The position numbers and the translations under genes are program-made. From positions 124,001 to 188,000 of the forward strand of contig NC_006371.1 in NCBI RefSeq assembly GCF_000196255.1: 64,000 nucleotides of DNA, read 5' to 3'. Every line of letters starts with the position of its first letter. Positions within the stretch are counted from its first letter, which is position 1. Shown in pieces: positions 1 through 8,430 of this stretch. The DNA comes from Photobacterium profundum SS9 (lineage in GTDB: Bacteria; Pseudomonadota; Gammaproteobacteria; Enterobacterales; Vibrionaceae). The notes beneath the pieces were generated by a model. That model was not told where the DNA came from. It did no database searches and saw only the letters and a program-made list of their open reading frames with translations.

Positions 1-670
1 CACCATGATAGCCCTGCGCAAACCATACATAAGGAGACATCCTCGATATCTCCATCATATTCGGTTGGTTTTGCAGCGAGCTTGATAATATTTGGGTTAC
101 CATTGCTAATTGATCATTCGAAATATGACGTTTTCGTGCTAGCGGATGTCCCTTCCCCACAACTATTTTGGCATTGCTATGACCAATAGCCATGAATTCA
201 TAAAAGCAACTTTGTCCTTCAAGAGTTTGGGATAAGGCGAGATCAATGGTTCCTTGTTTAACACCTTCAAAAATATCCTGCGAGCTTAAATTAACCACCG
301 TTAATCGAAGGTGAGGCCATTTTTTTTGAAATTCTGGCAAAGAAGCGAGCACATGGTCAACGTTAATATCTTGATCTAACGCAAGTGTCAGATTAGCTGG
401 CACACCCATTGAAAGCTGTAATGCATTATTACTAAAACGCTCTGCACTATCTACGACAACCTTTGCGCTATCGTAAAGATTCAACCCTTCAGCTGTAACT
501 TCTGGATACTTTCCTTTTCTATCAAATAGCACAACACCCAGTTCATCCTCCAAGCGCGCAATGTTGCCACTGACAGTCGAAAGGTGCTTACCGAGCCCCC
601 TCGCTGCTGCACTAAAAGATCCAGTGTCTGCTGCAGCGATAAAGCTTTTCAGTAACTCAAGCTTAATCAT
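1..670 (-). CDS. LysR-family transcriptional regulator, 3' part beyond window
   Basis: The reading frame opens with ATG at 670 on the minus strand and stays open to base 1, giving about 223 residues of an expected ~300. Residues 1-60 form the LysR winged helix-turn-helix, with the typical start 'MIKLELLKSFIAAADTGSFS' and 'AAARGLGKHLSTVSGNIARL'. From about residue 90 the periplasmic-binding-like effector domain begins. Unlike most LysR proteins the recognition helix reads KHLSTVSGNI. It is divergent from the C45-type hydrolase gene at 773 with about 100 bp between, the usual arrangement for a LysR protein and its target, so control of that gene is a reasonable inference. Effector unknown. Confidence 0.88.
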   Translation of the reverse strand, partial: MIKLELLKSFIAAADTGSFSAAARGLGKHLSTVSGNIARLEDELGVVLFDRKGKYPEVTAEGLNLYDSAKVVVDSAERFSNNALQLSMGVPANLTLALDQDINVDHVLASLPEFQKKWPHLRLTVVNLSSQDIFEGVKQGTIDLALSQTLEGQSCFYEFMAIGHSNAKIVVGKGHPLARKRHISNDQLAMVTQILSSSLQNQPNMMEISRMSPYVWFAQGYHG

Positions 671-772
671 AAACCCTCTGCTATTACCATAGGAAACCTC
701 TTAAATGATATTGAAAATATGGTCAATAATACATTCGTTCTCAATATTAACAGCAAGCTATTCGAGGTTATT

Positions 773-1903
773 ATGAAAAAGACCATTATTGCACTGACTT
801 TAACCGCATCATTTTCAGTATTCGCAAATATACCTGTCGCAGGTGATGACTTACCTTTTTTTAATGCTGAACGAGAAGCCTTACAAAATGGCGCCATCAT
901 CAAAGATATGAGCGGCCAAGATCAGGCTTCATTAGCACAATTCATGGCTAAACAACCTTTAGGCGAATTTTCTGAAGATGTTTTAAAAGCAGCTAGACAT
1001 GCCGTTGAGAACAATCGGAAAATTGCACCTGATTATGTTGCGATGATGGAGGCTTCAGCCAAGATCAGAGGTATTGATGTGGCTGAGCTTTTTGCTTCGG
1101 TATCGCAAGTTGATTATAGCGTGAATCAGGCAGTTAAAAGCAGCATGCAGGAAAAACAAGAAGTAGAAACCATTAAGGGGTGTACTTCTATTGCCTTTAA
1201 TAACGGCATTGCTGGTCAAACCAATGACTTAAGCTTAGCCACTAGCTTGACCGATCACACTACGGTCGTAAAAACGGATGACTCCATTTTCGTTGTTGCT
1301 GATGGAGCACATTTTCAAGGCATGGGTAAACATGTCGGCATTGTTATTAATTTTATGGGTGCCCCCGCAGGAATCGATGGTATTGACAACAAAAATTTAG
1401 TCACGGTGGACGCTATTTTTGCAGCGGCAACACAAGCTAAGAGTGTAGATATCTTTCTTAATACTATCAAAGATGTACGCACTATCATCCCATTCAATTT
1501 CACCGTTGCGGATGATAAAGGGAATCATGCGGCGATAGAAGTTACGGTCGAAAATGGTGTAAAAGCGATTCAATATTCTGAGCGTGGATCTGTTCATGCT
1601 AATCACAGTGCTGAATTTAAACAGGGTTTTCTTGCTGAACATTCAGCAATAGATGCCAATACTGCATTTTTTAGTACCTTTGCTCGTGAAGTTGCCGCAG
1701 AAAATTTCCTTGATTATTAGCCAGAACTAACCGTTGAGTCTATGCAGTGGTTATTTAGCCAGCGACCTATCAACATGACCAAATACAAAGGTAAAGACTT
1801 TGTCACTGTTGAAGCAATGATCTTCGATACCGTCGAAGGCTGTGCTTATGTGTCAGGTGATAATCCTAACTTCTCTGGGTATTCCAAGGTTTGTTTTAAG
1901 TAA
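773..1903 (+). pseudogene. Secreted C45/acyltransferase-type Ntn hydrolase, in-frame amber stop
   Basis: ATG at 773 is preceded by GAGG and opens a signal peptide (MKKTIIALTLTASFSVFA). Around residue 138 is GCTSIAF followed by GQTNDL, the N-terminal-nucleophile Cys region of the C45 peptidase / acyl-CoA:6-aminopenicillanic acid acyltransferase-like family. VHANH occurs further on. TAG at 1718-1720 stops translation after 315 residues, but the same frame continues without another stop to TAA at 1901. The continuation (PELTVESMQW..., VEAMIFDTVEGCAYVSGDN) has the composition expected of the family's C-terminal strand region. The simplest reading is a CAG-to-TAG point mutation. A full product would be about 376 residues. 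Substrate unknown; amide hydrolysis or acyl transfer is the family activity. Confidence 0.75.
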
Positions 1904-2040
1904 ATTAGGATAAGCAATCCGGCTGCTTAGGGCTTTGTTGAAGCAATTATACATTTTGAAGACATTAACAATGTTTCTTAATTTACAGCGCTAATACCTT
2001 CGTTTAAGTGTCTTCATCTGAATTAAAAGGATTAACCATC

Positions 2041-2778
2041 ATGAAACAGTCAATATTAGCTATCGCAACCGTTGCTGTACTTTCGTTCAATGTTTCTGCT
2101 GCTAATGTAGCTGCCCAAGATCAAGTTAAAGAAGATATTAATTACGGGGATCCTACCGCATCTTTTTCAACTTTAGGTGTTAGCGCGTCTAAAGACCACA
2201 CTCAGTTAAACGGCATGTATGGTGTTGATTCAAATATTTTTTCACTGGATCTTGGTGTGAAAAATAAAACGGATGACAAGGGTAAAGGCGGTGATGTGAA
2301 CTACCGTGGTCGCTACTTCCATGTTACAGATGACCTTGGTTATTCTGTTGACGTATTAGGAAATGCAACAAACTATGAAAGCGGTGAAAAATCTACATCT
2401 AATGCCGTCCTGGCAGGTTTAATCTATAAATTTCAGGTCACGGATAATATCAGTATGTTCCCAATGGCAAGCCTTGGTTATACCCGTATTGATGCCGATA
2501 CTCTGGGTATTGATACAAAAGAAACGGACACCTTATTTCAAGGTGGTCTATATGCAATGTATAGCTTTGATGATGGTCATTGGTTATATGTGAACCCTAA
2601 AGTAACTCACATGAGTAAAGCCAATACGAATCTTGCCCAAATTGAAGCTGGTGGCGGTTTTATGGTTGCAGATAAAGTAAGTGTGGGTGCGAAAGTGGAA
2701 TATACAGCTAAAAATGCTAAGCTGAATATGGATAAAGATGACACAGTTGCGTGGCTACAAGCTAACTACTACTTCTAA
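2041..2778 (+). CDS. Outer-membrane beta-barrel protein, hypothetical
   Basis: ATG at 2041 follows AAGGA with good spacing; the in-frame upstream start at 2008 lacks a Shine-Dalgarno. The 245-residue product has a Sec signal peptide (MKQSILAIATVAVLSFNVSA). The mature part alternates hydrophobic and polar residues in short strands (for example ISMFPMASLGYTRID, WLYVNPKVTHMS) and ends in aromatic Phe (WLQANYYF), the hallmark of BamA-assembled barrels. The size suggests an 8- or 10-stranded barrel. No specific family recognised; similar proteins are annotated as porin-like or hypothetical. It follows the broken C45 hydrolase gene by 137 bp and could share its regulation. Confidence 0.75.
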   Translation: MKQSILAIATVAVLSFNVSAANVAAQDQVKEDINYGDPTASFSTLGVSASKDHTQLNGMYGVDSNIFSLDLGVKNKTDDKGKGGDVNYRGRYFHVTDDLGYSVDVLGNATNYESGEKSTSNAVLAGLIYKFQVTDNISMFPMASLGYTRIDADTLGIDTKETDTLFQGGLYAMYSFDDGHWLYVNPKVTHMSKANTNLAQIEAGGGFMVADKVSVGAKVEYTAKNAKLNMDKDDTVAWLQANYYF

Positions 2779-3138
2779 CCTTTATTAACAGATATAAAAG
2801 GCATGGGCATAATGAACCATCCTAGCCCATAACGTCCATGGGTAGGAAACGGAAAGTTTCTTATCCCTTAATATGATGCCAGTATAAAGTATCACTTTTT
2901 ATCTCTCTGAGAATCCATGCTTCAAGGCTTGAGTGGATATCGATGAAATTATCCGTTTTCCAACCACAAAGCTTTAGTGTTGCAACAAAGCCGCTATTGA
3001 GGGGAAGCGGAGGTAGAGCATCTGAAAGTTGCATAAAAATCCGGGATCATTAACTGTTCCCGGATTATGTCGGCCCCATAGGATCGTTCAACTGTAACTA
3101 AACGATACTAAGCAATTTAACGCAATAGCTATCGTCTA
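2779..3138. other. Intergenic stretch, no supported gene
   Basis: This stretch lies between the barrel protein gene and the ketosynthase remnant. It contains a short inverted repeat near 2818-2850 (CCTAGCCCAT ... ATGGGTAGG) that may end transcription of the barrel gene, and a minus-strand terminator-like hairpin at 3034-3065, listed separately. A 57-codon minus-strand frame (2861-3034) is open but has no convincing ribosome binding site or recognisable product, so I do not call it. Confidence 0.6.
3034..3065 (-). terminator. Rho-independent terminator, minus strand
   Basis: Read on the minus strand, ATCCGGGA (3065-3058) pairs with TCCCGGAT (3046-3039), an 8-bp perfect stem, followed by TTTTT. 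It lies downstream of the ketosynthase remnant at 3139-3282 in the same orientation, so it could be the terminator of the ancestral operon that the remnant came from. Confidence 0.6.
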
Positions 3139-3282
3139 CTAATCTTGCCAACGTTTGAAAATCAATGATGTATTGATACCGCCGAAAGCAAAGTTATTGC
3201 TCATAATATATTGGCAATTAATATTGCGGCCTTCACCGAGAATATAATCTAATGCACCGCAACGTTCATCGGCGTTATCTTA
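3139..3282 (-). pseudogene. 3' remnant of an apeR-like ketosynthase gene
   Basis: Read on the minus strand this encodes the last ~45 residues of a FabF-like ketosynthase (DERCGALDYILGEGRN, YIMSNNFAFGGINTSLIFKRW), ending in QD and a TAG. The same stretch in the intact ketosynthase at 4100-5326 is about 92% identical at DNA level by eye and in the same orientation, roughly 960 bp away. The NNFAFGG motif near the ketosynthase C-terminus is kept. Upstream of 3282 the similarity stops abruptly and a stop codon precedes the fragment, so it cannot be an expressed ketosynthase. It is a relic of a second copy or of a recombination event at the end of the APE operon. Confidence 0.85.
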
Positions 3283-3345
3283 TGACAAGCCCAACTTACA
3301 GCTTCTAGCTAGATTAATCGAGATGAGTCCCTACTCATTAATCAG

Positions 3346-3525
3346 CTATCGATCTAGGCACATTTTTAGATCTCGATGAGTTTTGTGGGAGTAAATTTCA
3401 GTAGAGCAATTTACACATTTATATTTAAGATATTTATTTTTAAGTGTTTTTTCTATGAGTGTTCTGTGTATTTGATTAAACACGGAACTCTCATGACAAA
3501 AAGGGCACTTTTCAATGATTTGCAT
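3346..3525 (-). CDS. Small zinc-ribbon protein, hypothetical
   Basis: ATG at 3525 is preceded by TAGGAT five bases upstream, which favours this start over in-frame ATG codons further upstream. The 59-residue product begins MQIIEKCPFC and contains two CxxC knuckles (CPFC and CVNC) about 30 residues apart, a four-cysteine zinc ribbon. The layout is reminiscent of the N-terminal zinc-binding part of YgiT/MqsA-type antitoxins, but there is no second domain and no toxin gene beside it, so that is only a resemblance. It sits alone in the scar between the ketosynthase remnant and the APE operon. Confidence 0.5.
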   Translation of the reverse strand: MQIIEKCPFCHESSVFNQIHRTLIEKTLKNKYLKYKCVNCSTEIYSHKTHRDLKMCLDR

Positions 3526-3573
3526 AGATCCTACCGACTCACGAATAAAAGAATAACCATACATATAAAACAT

Positions 3574-4032
3574 GGTTCAATGGTAACTAATCCATTATAG
3601 GTATGCGGGCTGGTTGTTTTGTGATGCCGCTCCCAAAATCAAGTGTAACATTGCAAGGGGTGGACAATGATAGTGCGGGGTATGGCTATTGCGTAAAATT
3701 AGCAAAAAAAAGCCCTAACCTGACAAGCAGAATAGGGAAAATATTTCTATAGAAAATAACGTGTAGAAGATAACTTGTATGGTTTCATATTCCGTCAGTA
3801 TAATTTGTGATATTCGTTCAATATTTGATGGCTAATGGAGTTTTTACTCTAAAGTTGATAGTTGAAATATGATTATCAAAGTAACCAGAATTGCCAGCCT
3901 AAGTGTTTTGATGCAGAGGTTTGGTAACATATAACCCACAGTGAGGGGATGCGACTTAGAAAGTGACCTAGACAGCTGGACTCTGATACGTGTGATTGGC
4001 AGATTTGCTCAAGATTGAACTCCTGCTATTAG
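3574..4032. other. Intergenic stretch, nothing recognised
   Basis: About 460 bases with no open frame of note and no recognised RNA. It is AT-rich around 3700-3870. It lies between the small zinc-ribbon gene and the hairpin that closes the APE operon and may be debris of the recombination that left the ketosynthase remnant. Confidence 0.5.
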
Positions 4033-4064
4033 TTGAAGAGCGTGCCCTAAGACCCGCTCTTCAA
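4033..4064. terminator. Hairpin at the end of the APE operon
   Basis: TTGAAGAGCG (4033-4042) pairs perfectly with CGCTCTTCAA (4055-4064), a 10-bp stem with a 12-nt loop. The U-run is better on the plus side (TTTCT) than on the minus side, where the operon ends 36 bp away, so it may act as an RNA 3'-end stabiliser as much as a terminator. Confidence 0.5.
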
Positions 4065-4099
4065 TTTCTAGCACTACGTTCTCTTTTTTAATTCTATTC

Positions 4100-5326
4100 T
4101 TACCAACGTTTGAAGATCAATGATGTATTGATACCACCGAAAGCAAAGTTATTGCTCATAATATATTGGCAATCAATGTTGCGTCCTTCACCGCAAATAT
4201 AATCTAATGCGCCACAACGTTCATCGACGTTATCAAGGTTCAATGTTGGGCTAAACCAGCCCGTATTCATCATTTCTAAACTTAACCATGCTTCAATGGC
4301 ACCACAGGCACCAAGAGTATGACCAAAATAGCTTTTTAATGAGCTAATCGGTGCTTTATCGCCGAAAATGTTGGCTGTTGCATTACTTTCTGCAATATCA
4401 CCTTTTTCTGTCGCCGTGCCATGTGCAGAAATGTAGTCGATAGATTCTGGCGACAAATTCGCATTTTTTAACGCCATTTCCATACAAAGTTGCATAGTTT
4501 CTTGTTGTGGCTGAGTAACATGAGCCGCATCGCAGTTACTGGCGAAGCCAACAAGCTCTGCATAAATTTTGGCGCCACGTGCAATCGCGTGTTCGTATTC
4601 TTCTAGTACCAACGTACCTGCACCTTCACCAATCACTAAACCATCGCGCTCGGTATCATAAGGGCGAGGGGTTGTTTTAGGGGCATCATTCTTAAGGCTA
4701 GTTGCGAACAAAGTATCAAAAACCGCCGACTCTGTTGGGCATAACTCTTCAGCGCCGCCTGCAATCATGACGGTTTGGTAGCCGTGCTTAATCGCTTCAT
4801 AGGCATAACCGATAGCTTGGCTGCCAGACGTACATGCGCTACTGGTTGGAATAACACGACCACGAAAGCCAAAGAATAAACCGACGTTAACTGCGGTTGT
4901 ATGAGGCATCATCTGTACATACGTTGTTGCGGTGATGGCTCTGGTGCTCTTTTCATTTAGCATGACACCAAAGGCACCAATAGCAGGGGTACTCCCGGTC
5001 GAAGAACCGTAAGCAATACCGGTTTCACCGTTGGTTAGCACGTCGTTATCGAGTAACCCACTTTGTATTAGTGCATTCTCTGTCGCTAAGGTTGAGAGTT
5101 TTGATACTCGACCCATCGAACGGATTTTTTTACGGGTGTAATGCTTAGGCAGTGAAAAGCCGTGAATAGGCGCGGCCAGTTTTGTATTTAAGCCATCATA
5201 TTGTTCATAATCGACCATATACTGGGTAGCATTTTCACAAGCTCGCAATTTAGGCTCAATGGCCTGCCAGTCATTTCCTAAAGCGGTTACGCCAGACATA
5301 CCGGTTACAACAACGCGACGGATCAT
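4100..5326 (-). CDS. apeR: APE beta-ketoacyl-ACP synthase, FabF-like (ApeR-type)
   Basis: Full-length 408-residue ketosynthase of the FabF type. The nucleophile Cys165 is in SSACTSGSQ; the two catalytic histidines are in AHGTATEKGD and SYFGHTLGACG; NNFAFGGIN is near the C-terminus. In the aryl polyene pathway a ketosynthase of this position is thought to act with the chain-length-factor-like partner in decarboxylative elongation of the aryl starter with malonyl-ACP. The ATG overlaps the ketoreductase stop codon in ATGA, so it is translationally coupled, and it is the last gene of the operon. Assignment as ApeR rests on gene order and family, recalled from published APE clusters. Confidence 0.9.
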   Translation of the reverse strand: MIRRVVVTGMSGVTALGNDWQAIEPKLRACENATQYMVDYEQYDGLNTKLAAPIHGFSLPKHYTRKKIRSMGRVSKLSTLATENALIQSGLLDNDVLTNGETGIAYGSSTGSTPAIGAFGVMLNEKSTRAITATTYVQMMPHTTAVNVGLFFGFRGRVIPTSSACTSGSQAIGYAYEAIKHGYQTVMIAGGAEELCPTESAVFDTLFATSLKNDAPKTTPRPYDTERDGLVIGEGAGTLVLEEYEHAIARGAKIYAELVGFASNCDAAHVTQPQQETMQLCMEMALKNANLSPESIDYISAHGTATEKGDIAESNATANIFGDKAPISSLKSYFGHTLGACGAIEAWLSLEMMNTGWFSPTLNLDNVDERCGALDYICGEGRNIDCQYIMSNNFAFGGINTSLIFKRW

Positions 5327-6048
5327 ATTAATCCTCCATTTACCGAAATTACTTGGCGTGTCACATACGCCGCGATATCAGACATTAAGTAGCTAACAAG
5401 ACCCGCGACTTCTTCAGGTTCACCCATACGGCGCAATGGTACTTGCGGTAAGGCATGCTCTTTAACATGGTCATCAACCATACCGGTATCGATCAAGCCA
5501 GGTGCGACACAGTTCACCGTGATTTTCCGTTTAGCCAGCTCTAGTGCTAACGATTTGGTTGCACCAATGACGCCTGCTTTTGCTGCGCTATAGTTGGTTT
5601 GACCACGGTTACCTATAATGCCAGAAACAGAGGCTAATGTAATAATGCGGCCACCTTTTCGTTTCTGTACCATTGGCATAACGCAAGGGTGAAGTACGTT
5701 ATAAAAGCTGTCGAGATTAGTATGAATAACGCCATCCCATTCTTCTTCTGTCATCGCTGGGAATGCGGTATCGCGGGTAATACCGGCGTTACTGACCACG
5801 CCATAGTAAGCGCCATACTCAGCAATGTCGGCTTCAAGTTGTTCACGGCATTGAGCGCGATCACTGATATCAAATTGAATGATACGACCCGAACCGCCAG
5901 CGTGCTGAATATCACTTAATGTTGCTTCTGCGCCAGACTTGTCGCTCATGTAATGTACTACGACAGTAAAGCCGTCTTTAGCAAGCTGTGTAGCAACAGC
6001 ACGTCCAATACCTTTGCTCGCGCCTGTTACTAATACCTGTCGGGTCAT
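5323..6048 (-). CDS. apeQ: APE 3-oxoacyl-ACP reductase, FabG-like (ApeQ-type)
   Basis: A 241-residue classical short-chain dehydrogenase. The NADPH-binding TGASKGIG is at residues 8-15, the NAG motif is VSNAGIT, and the catalytic triad is Ser in ASVSGIIG with Tyr and Lys in NYSAAKAG. The glycine-rich SVNGG end is typical of FabG. It would reduce the beta-keto group after each elongation round, ahead of the dehydratases that create the conjugated double bonds. It is coupled by 4-nt ATGA overlaps to the dehydratase before it and to the ketosynthase after it. Confidence 0.92.
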   Translation of the reverse strand: MTRQVLVTGASKGIGRAVATQLAKDGFTVVVHYMSDKSGAEATLSDIQHAGGSGRIIQFDISDRAQCREQLEADIAEYGAYYGVVSNAGITRDTAFPAMTEEEWDGVIHTNLDSFYNVLHPCVMPMVQKRKGGRIITLASVSGIIGNRGQTNYSAAKAGVIGATKSLALELAKRKITVNCVAPGLIDTGMVDDHVKEHALPQVPLRRMGEPEEVAGLVSYLMSDIAAYVTRQVISVNGGLI

Positions 6049-6524
6049 GAAGGATTCCTATTTTCTTGAGAGTTACCGATCATTTGATCTAATTTTTCTG
6101 GTGATGGTACAAATGCATTTAATTGGCAAGTGGCTAACACTGTTCCTTGGTGTTCAATGCGGCAAGTGAAAACTGCCATCCCATTATTTTCCATTAGGCG
6201 CTCGGCATAAATGTCGAGTAAGTCACCCTCATTAAAAGCGCTGCATTCTGTTTGGTAGCGGCGACAACCGAGTAAAAAACCAATGGGTGAAGGCTTGTCT
6301 TGTTTCCAAGCATGATAACCCGCCCAACCAGCCACAGATTGAGCCATAAACTCAATGCCGACATGCCCAGGAATGCTACGGGTTTCAGGGTCGAAAAAAA
6401 TACAACTTTCGTTGATATTCACCCTGCAATGAACATGTTCTTCACCCACGTCGATGAGCTCATCAACCAGCACCATCGGTGTGTCATGAGGAATAAGTTG
6501 ATGTAGATGTGGAATATTAGTCAT
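6045..6524 (-). CDS. apeP: APE 3-hydroxyacyl-ACP dehydratase, hotdog fold (ApeP-type)
   Basis: A hotdog-fold protein of 159 residues if started at ATG 6524 (MTNIPHLHQLIPHDTPMVLVD); an in-frame ATG lies 12 nt upstream. The central helix carries RSIPGHVGIEFMAQSVAGWAG, the FabZ/FabA-like region with the catalytic His in PGH and an acidic residue in the IEFMAQ helix. Together with the second dehydratase at 15181 it would remove water to build the polyene. The chosen start overlaps the end of the restored reading frame of the ketosynthase upstream (stop at 6517), consistent with tight operon packing. Confidence 0.88.
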   Translation of the reverse strand: MTNIPHLHQLIPHDTPMVLVDELIDVGEEHVHCRVNINESCIFFDPETRSIPGHVGIEFMAQSVAGWAGYHAWKQDKPSPIGFLLGCRRYQTECSAFNEGDLLDIYAERLMENNGMAVFTCRIEHQGTVLATCQLNAFVPSPEKLDQMIGNSQENRNPS

Positions 6525-7792
6525 GTGTGTACCCAAATATCAGGCTGATGTTATTGCCACCAAAGGCAAATGAATTACTTAAAATCGCGGGCTGAACAAG
6601 CTTCGTATTTGGTTCAACTAACGTAATGGGGGCAAGGCTGTCTGCTATTTTACCATCATTTATTTGTGCAGGAAGATCAATGGCCGTAATGCAATATGTG
6701 CCAACAAATAGCCGCTTCTACAGCACTGGCTGCCCCTAAAGTATGACCGGTAAAAGGTTTCGTTGAGCTCACTGGCGTTTTTGCACCAAAGACACGATGA
6801 ATCGCCTTCGCTTCCATCTCGTCATTTAACGGGGTTGCTGTACCGTGGGCATTGATGTAGCCAATGTCTTCTGGGGCTAGCCCTGCATCATCCAGTGCTT
6901 TGCGCATTGCTTCTTCTGCCCCATTCCCTTCTGGGTGTGGCGCCGAGATGTGGTGGGCGTCAGAGCTATCACCAACACCTAACAAAGCGATCTGCTGTTT
7001 GGCGTTAGATCTACTTGAATCAGCTTGATTTGGATGCAATGCAGCAGGTTTTGGTGCTAATGCTAACAACATGAATGCGGCCGCTTCACCAATATTAATG
7101 CCATTACGGTTTTTGCTAAAAGGGTTACATAAGGTGTTTGAAAGTGCGTCTAAACCGTGGAAACCATTTAAGGTTAGCTGACAAAGAGAATCGACTCCAC
7201 CGACGATAACAGCATCAACAATACCCATTTTTAATAATCGTTTCGCTGTCAGAAAAACCCTACCGCTTGAAGAACAAGCCGTTGAAATGGTATAGGTTGG
7301 CCCTTCTAGCCCGAAATAATCAGCAACAAACTCAGCTGGGTTGCCAATTTCTTGTTGGTAGTAATGATAATCAGCAGGAAAAGTACCGTTATTCATTTGT
7401 TGGCTTAGGGCTTGCTCGCCATCTGAAATGCCAGAAGTGCTGGTGCCAATGATGACGGCTAGACGTTCTTTCCCATATTGGCTAATCGCCTGCTCAATCG
7501 GGGCTGTGATTTGCTGTAAGGCTGATAGTGCAAGGCGATTATTAAACGTGTCTTGTTGTTGGCAACGTGCTGGTACAGCGGATAACGGGTCGTGTATTTT
7601 ACCGACAACCGTGTCAGAGCCATCATTCAACCAGCCTGTTACGGGCAGCATATCGGGTGAAGCCCCTTGCTGCAGGCGTGAATGTATTTCTTCTGCATTT
7701 TTACCTAGCGCAGAATGAAACCCACAGCCACGAATATACACTGGTGTACATTTACTGTCTTTCTTCGTGGTGTTCGACATATTAATCGTCAT
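6517..7792 (-). pseudogene. apeO: APE ketosynthase (ApeO-type) with 3' frameshift
   Basis: ATG 7792 follows AAGAAGG. The first frame runs 371 codons to 6677 and holds the whole catalytic set: Cys in STACSSSGR, His in NAHGTATPLND and His in PFTGHTLGAAS. It then stops in ...HILHYGH. A shift of one base at about 6679-6690 restores the family's C-terminus in the next frame: LPAQINDGK, then LSNSFAFGGNNISLIFG, ending at TAA 6517-6519. Removing one T after the GGC CAT codons would restore the frame. Full length would be about 425 residues. Without the correction the product lacks the last ~50 residues including the FGGNN core strand, probably inactivating it. Sequence error is an equal possibility. 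Confidence 0.85.
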
Positions 7793-7803
7793 CGCCCTTC
7801 TTA

Positions 7804-8430
7804 TTATTGTTGATTGTAATCTAACGTTTTAATGGTGATTGTGTAGCCAAGTTGATGATTAATAAAGGTAATATCACCATCAAGGTGTTGTGGTGACTGA
7901 TAGTTAATATCAGCGACAACAATACCCTTCTTATCAATGAGCTGGCGGTGCTGTGCTGTTTCTATTAGCTGCCATCCCACATCGTCTAATGGCTTATGCC
8001 ATGCATCTAACGGCCATAGCGTCAGCATTAAGTTAAACAATACTTGCTCAGGCTTGGGCAGCGTATCCCCTAATCCTGGTAAGACACTGGCTTCAATCGT
8101 CTGGTTTTCATAGGTTAAGCTCAGAATACGAGATCCCCACGATGAAAAGCCAGCCAGTGCCAGCTTCTGACTATCGACTTGCAGTTGCACGGGTAGCTGG
8201 TGGGTTTGTTCTGCCCATTGTGCGGTGATCAATTGGCTTGCGGTTAATGAATACCCTAATTGGGCTGCAGTCGGTAATGTGACCAAGGTATCGGGTGCAA
8301 TACTGACTTGATTAGCTTGTTGTTCTGGCTTCATCGCACAACCGCTGAAGGTGAATACCAATATGGCTAACGCGAATGGTTTGAATGGCATTTTCTGCAT
8401 TATTGATCGCTGGATTATGGGGAACATCAT
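7804..8430 (-). CDS. apeN: APE lipoprotein, DUF3261-type (ApeN-type)
   Basis: A 208-residue lipoprotein with signal sequence and lipobox (FTFSGC) close to the N-terminus. The ATG at 8430 overlaps the TGA of the MMPL gene; a second candidate ATG lies at 8400 (MQKMPFKPFALA). The mature part is beta-rich with no catalytic motif. It resembles the DUF3261 lipoproteins encoded beside the exporter in APE clusters. Together with the LolA-like protein and MMPL exporter it is thought to move the finished polyene, which stays membrane-attached, to the outer membrane. The exact role is not established. Confidence 0.8.
   Translation of the reverse strand: MMFPIIQRSIMQKMPFKPFALAILVFTFSGCAMKPEQQANQVSIAPDTLVTLPTAAQLGYSLTASQLITAQWAEQTHQLPVQLQVDSQKLALAGFSSWGSRILSLTYENQTIEASVLPGLGDTLPKPEQVLFNLMLTLWPLDAWHKPLDDVGWQLIETAQHRQLIDKKGIVVADINYQSPQHLDGDITFINHQLGYTITIKTLDYNQQ

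Noticed and set aside
1955..2016. TGAAGACA ... TGTCTTCA inverted repeat in front of the barrel-protein gene
   Set aside because: The arms are only 8 bp and about 45 bp apart; no T-run and no known operator. Not enough to call a site.
2861..3034. 57-codon open frame on the minus strand downstream of the ketosynthase remnant
   Set aside because: No Shine-Dalgarno, the ATG lies inside the U-run of a terminator, and the product matches nothing I know.
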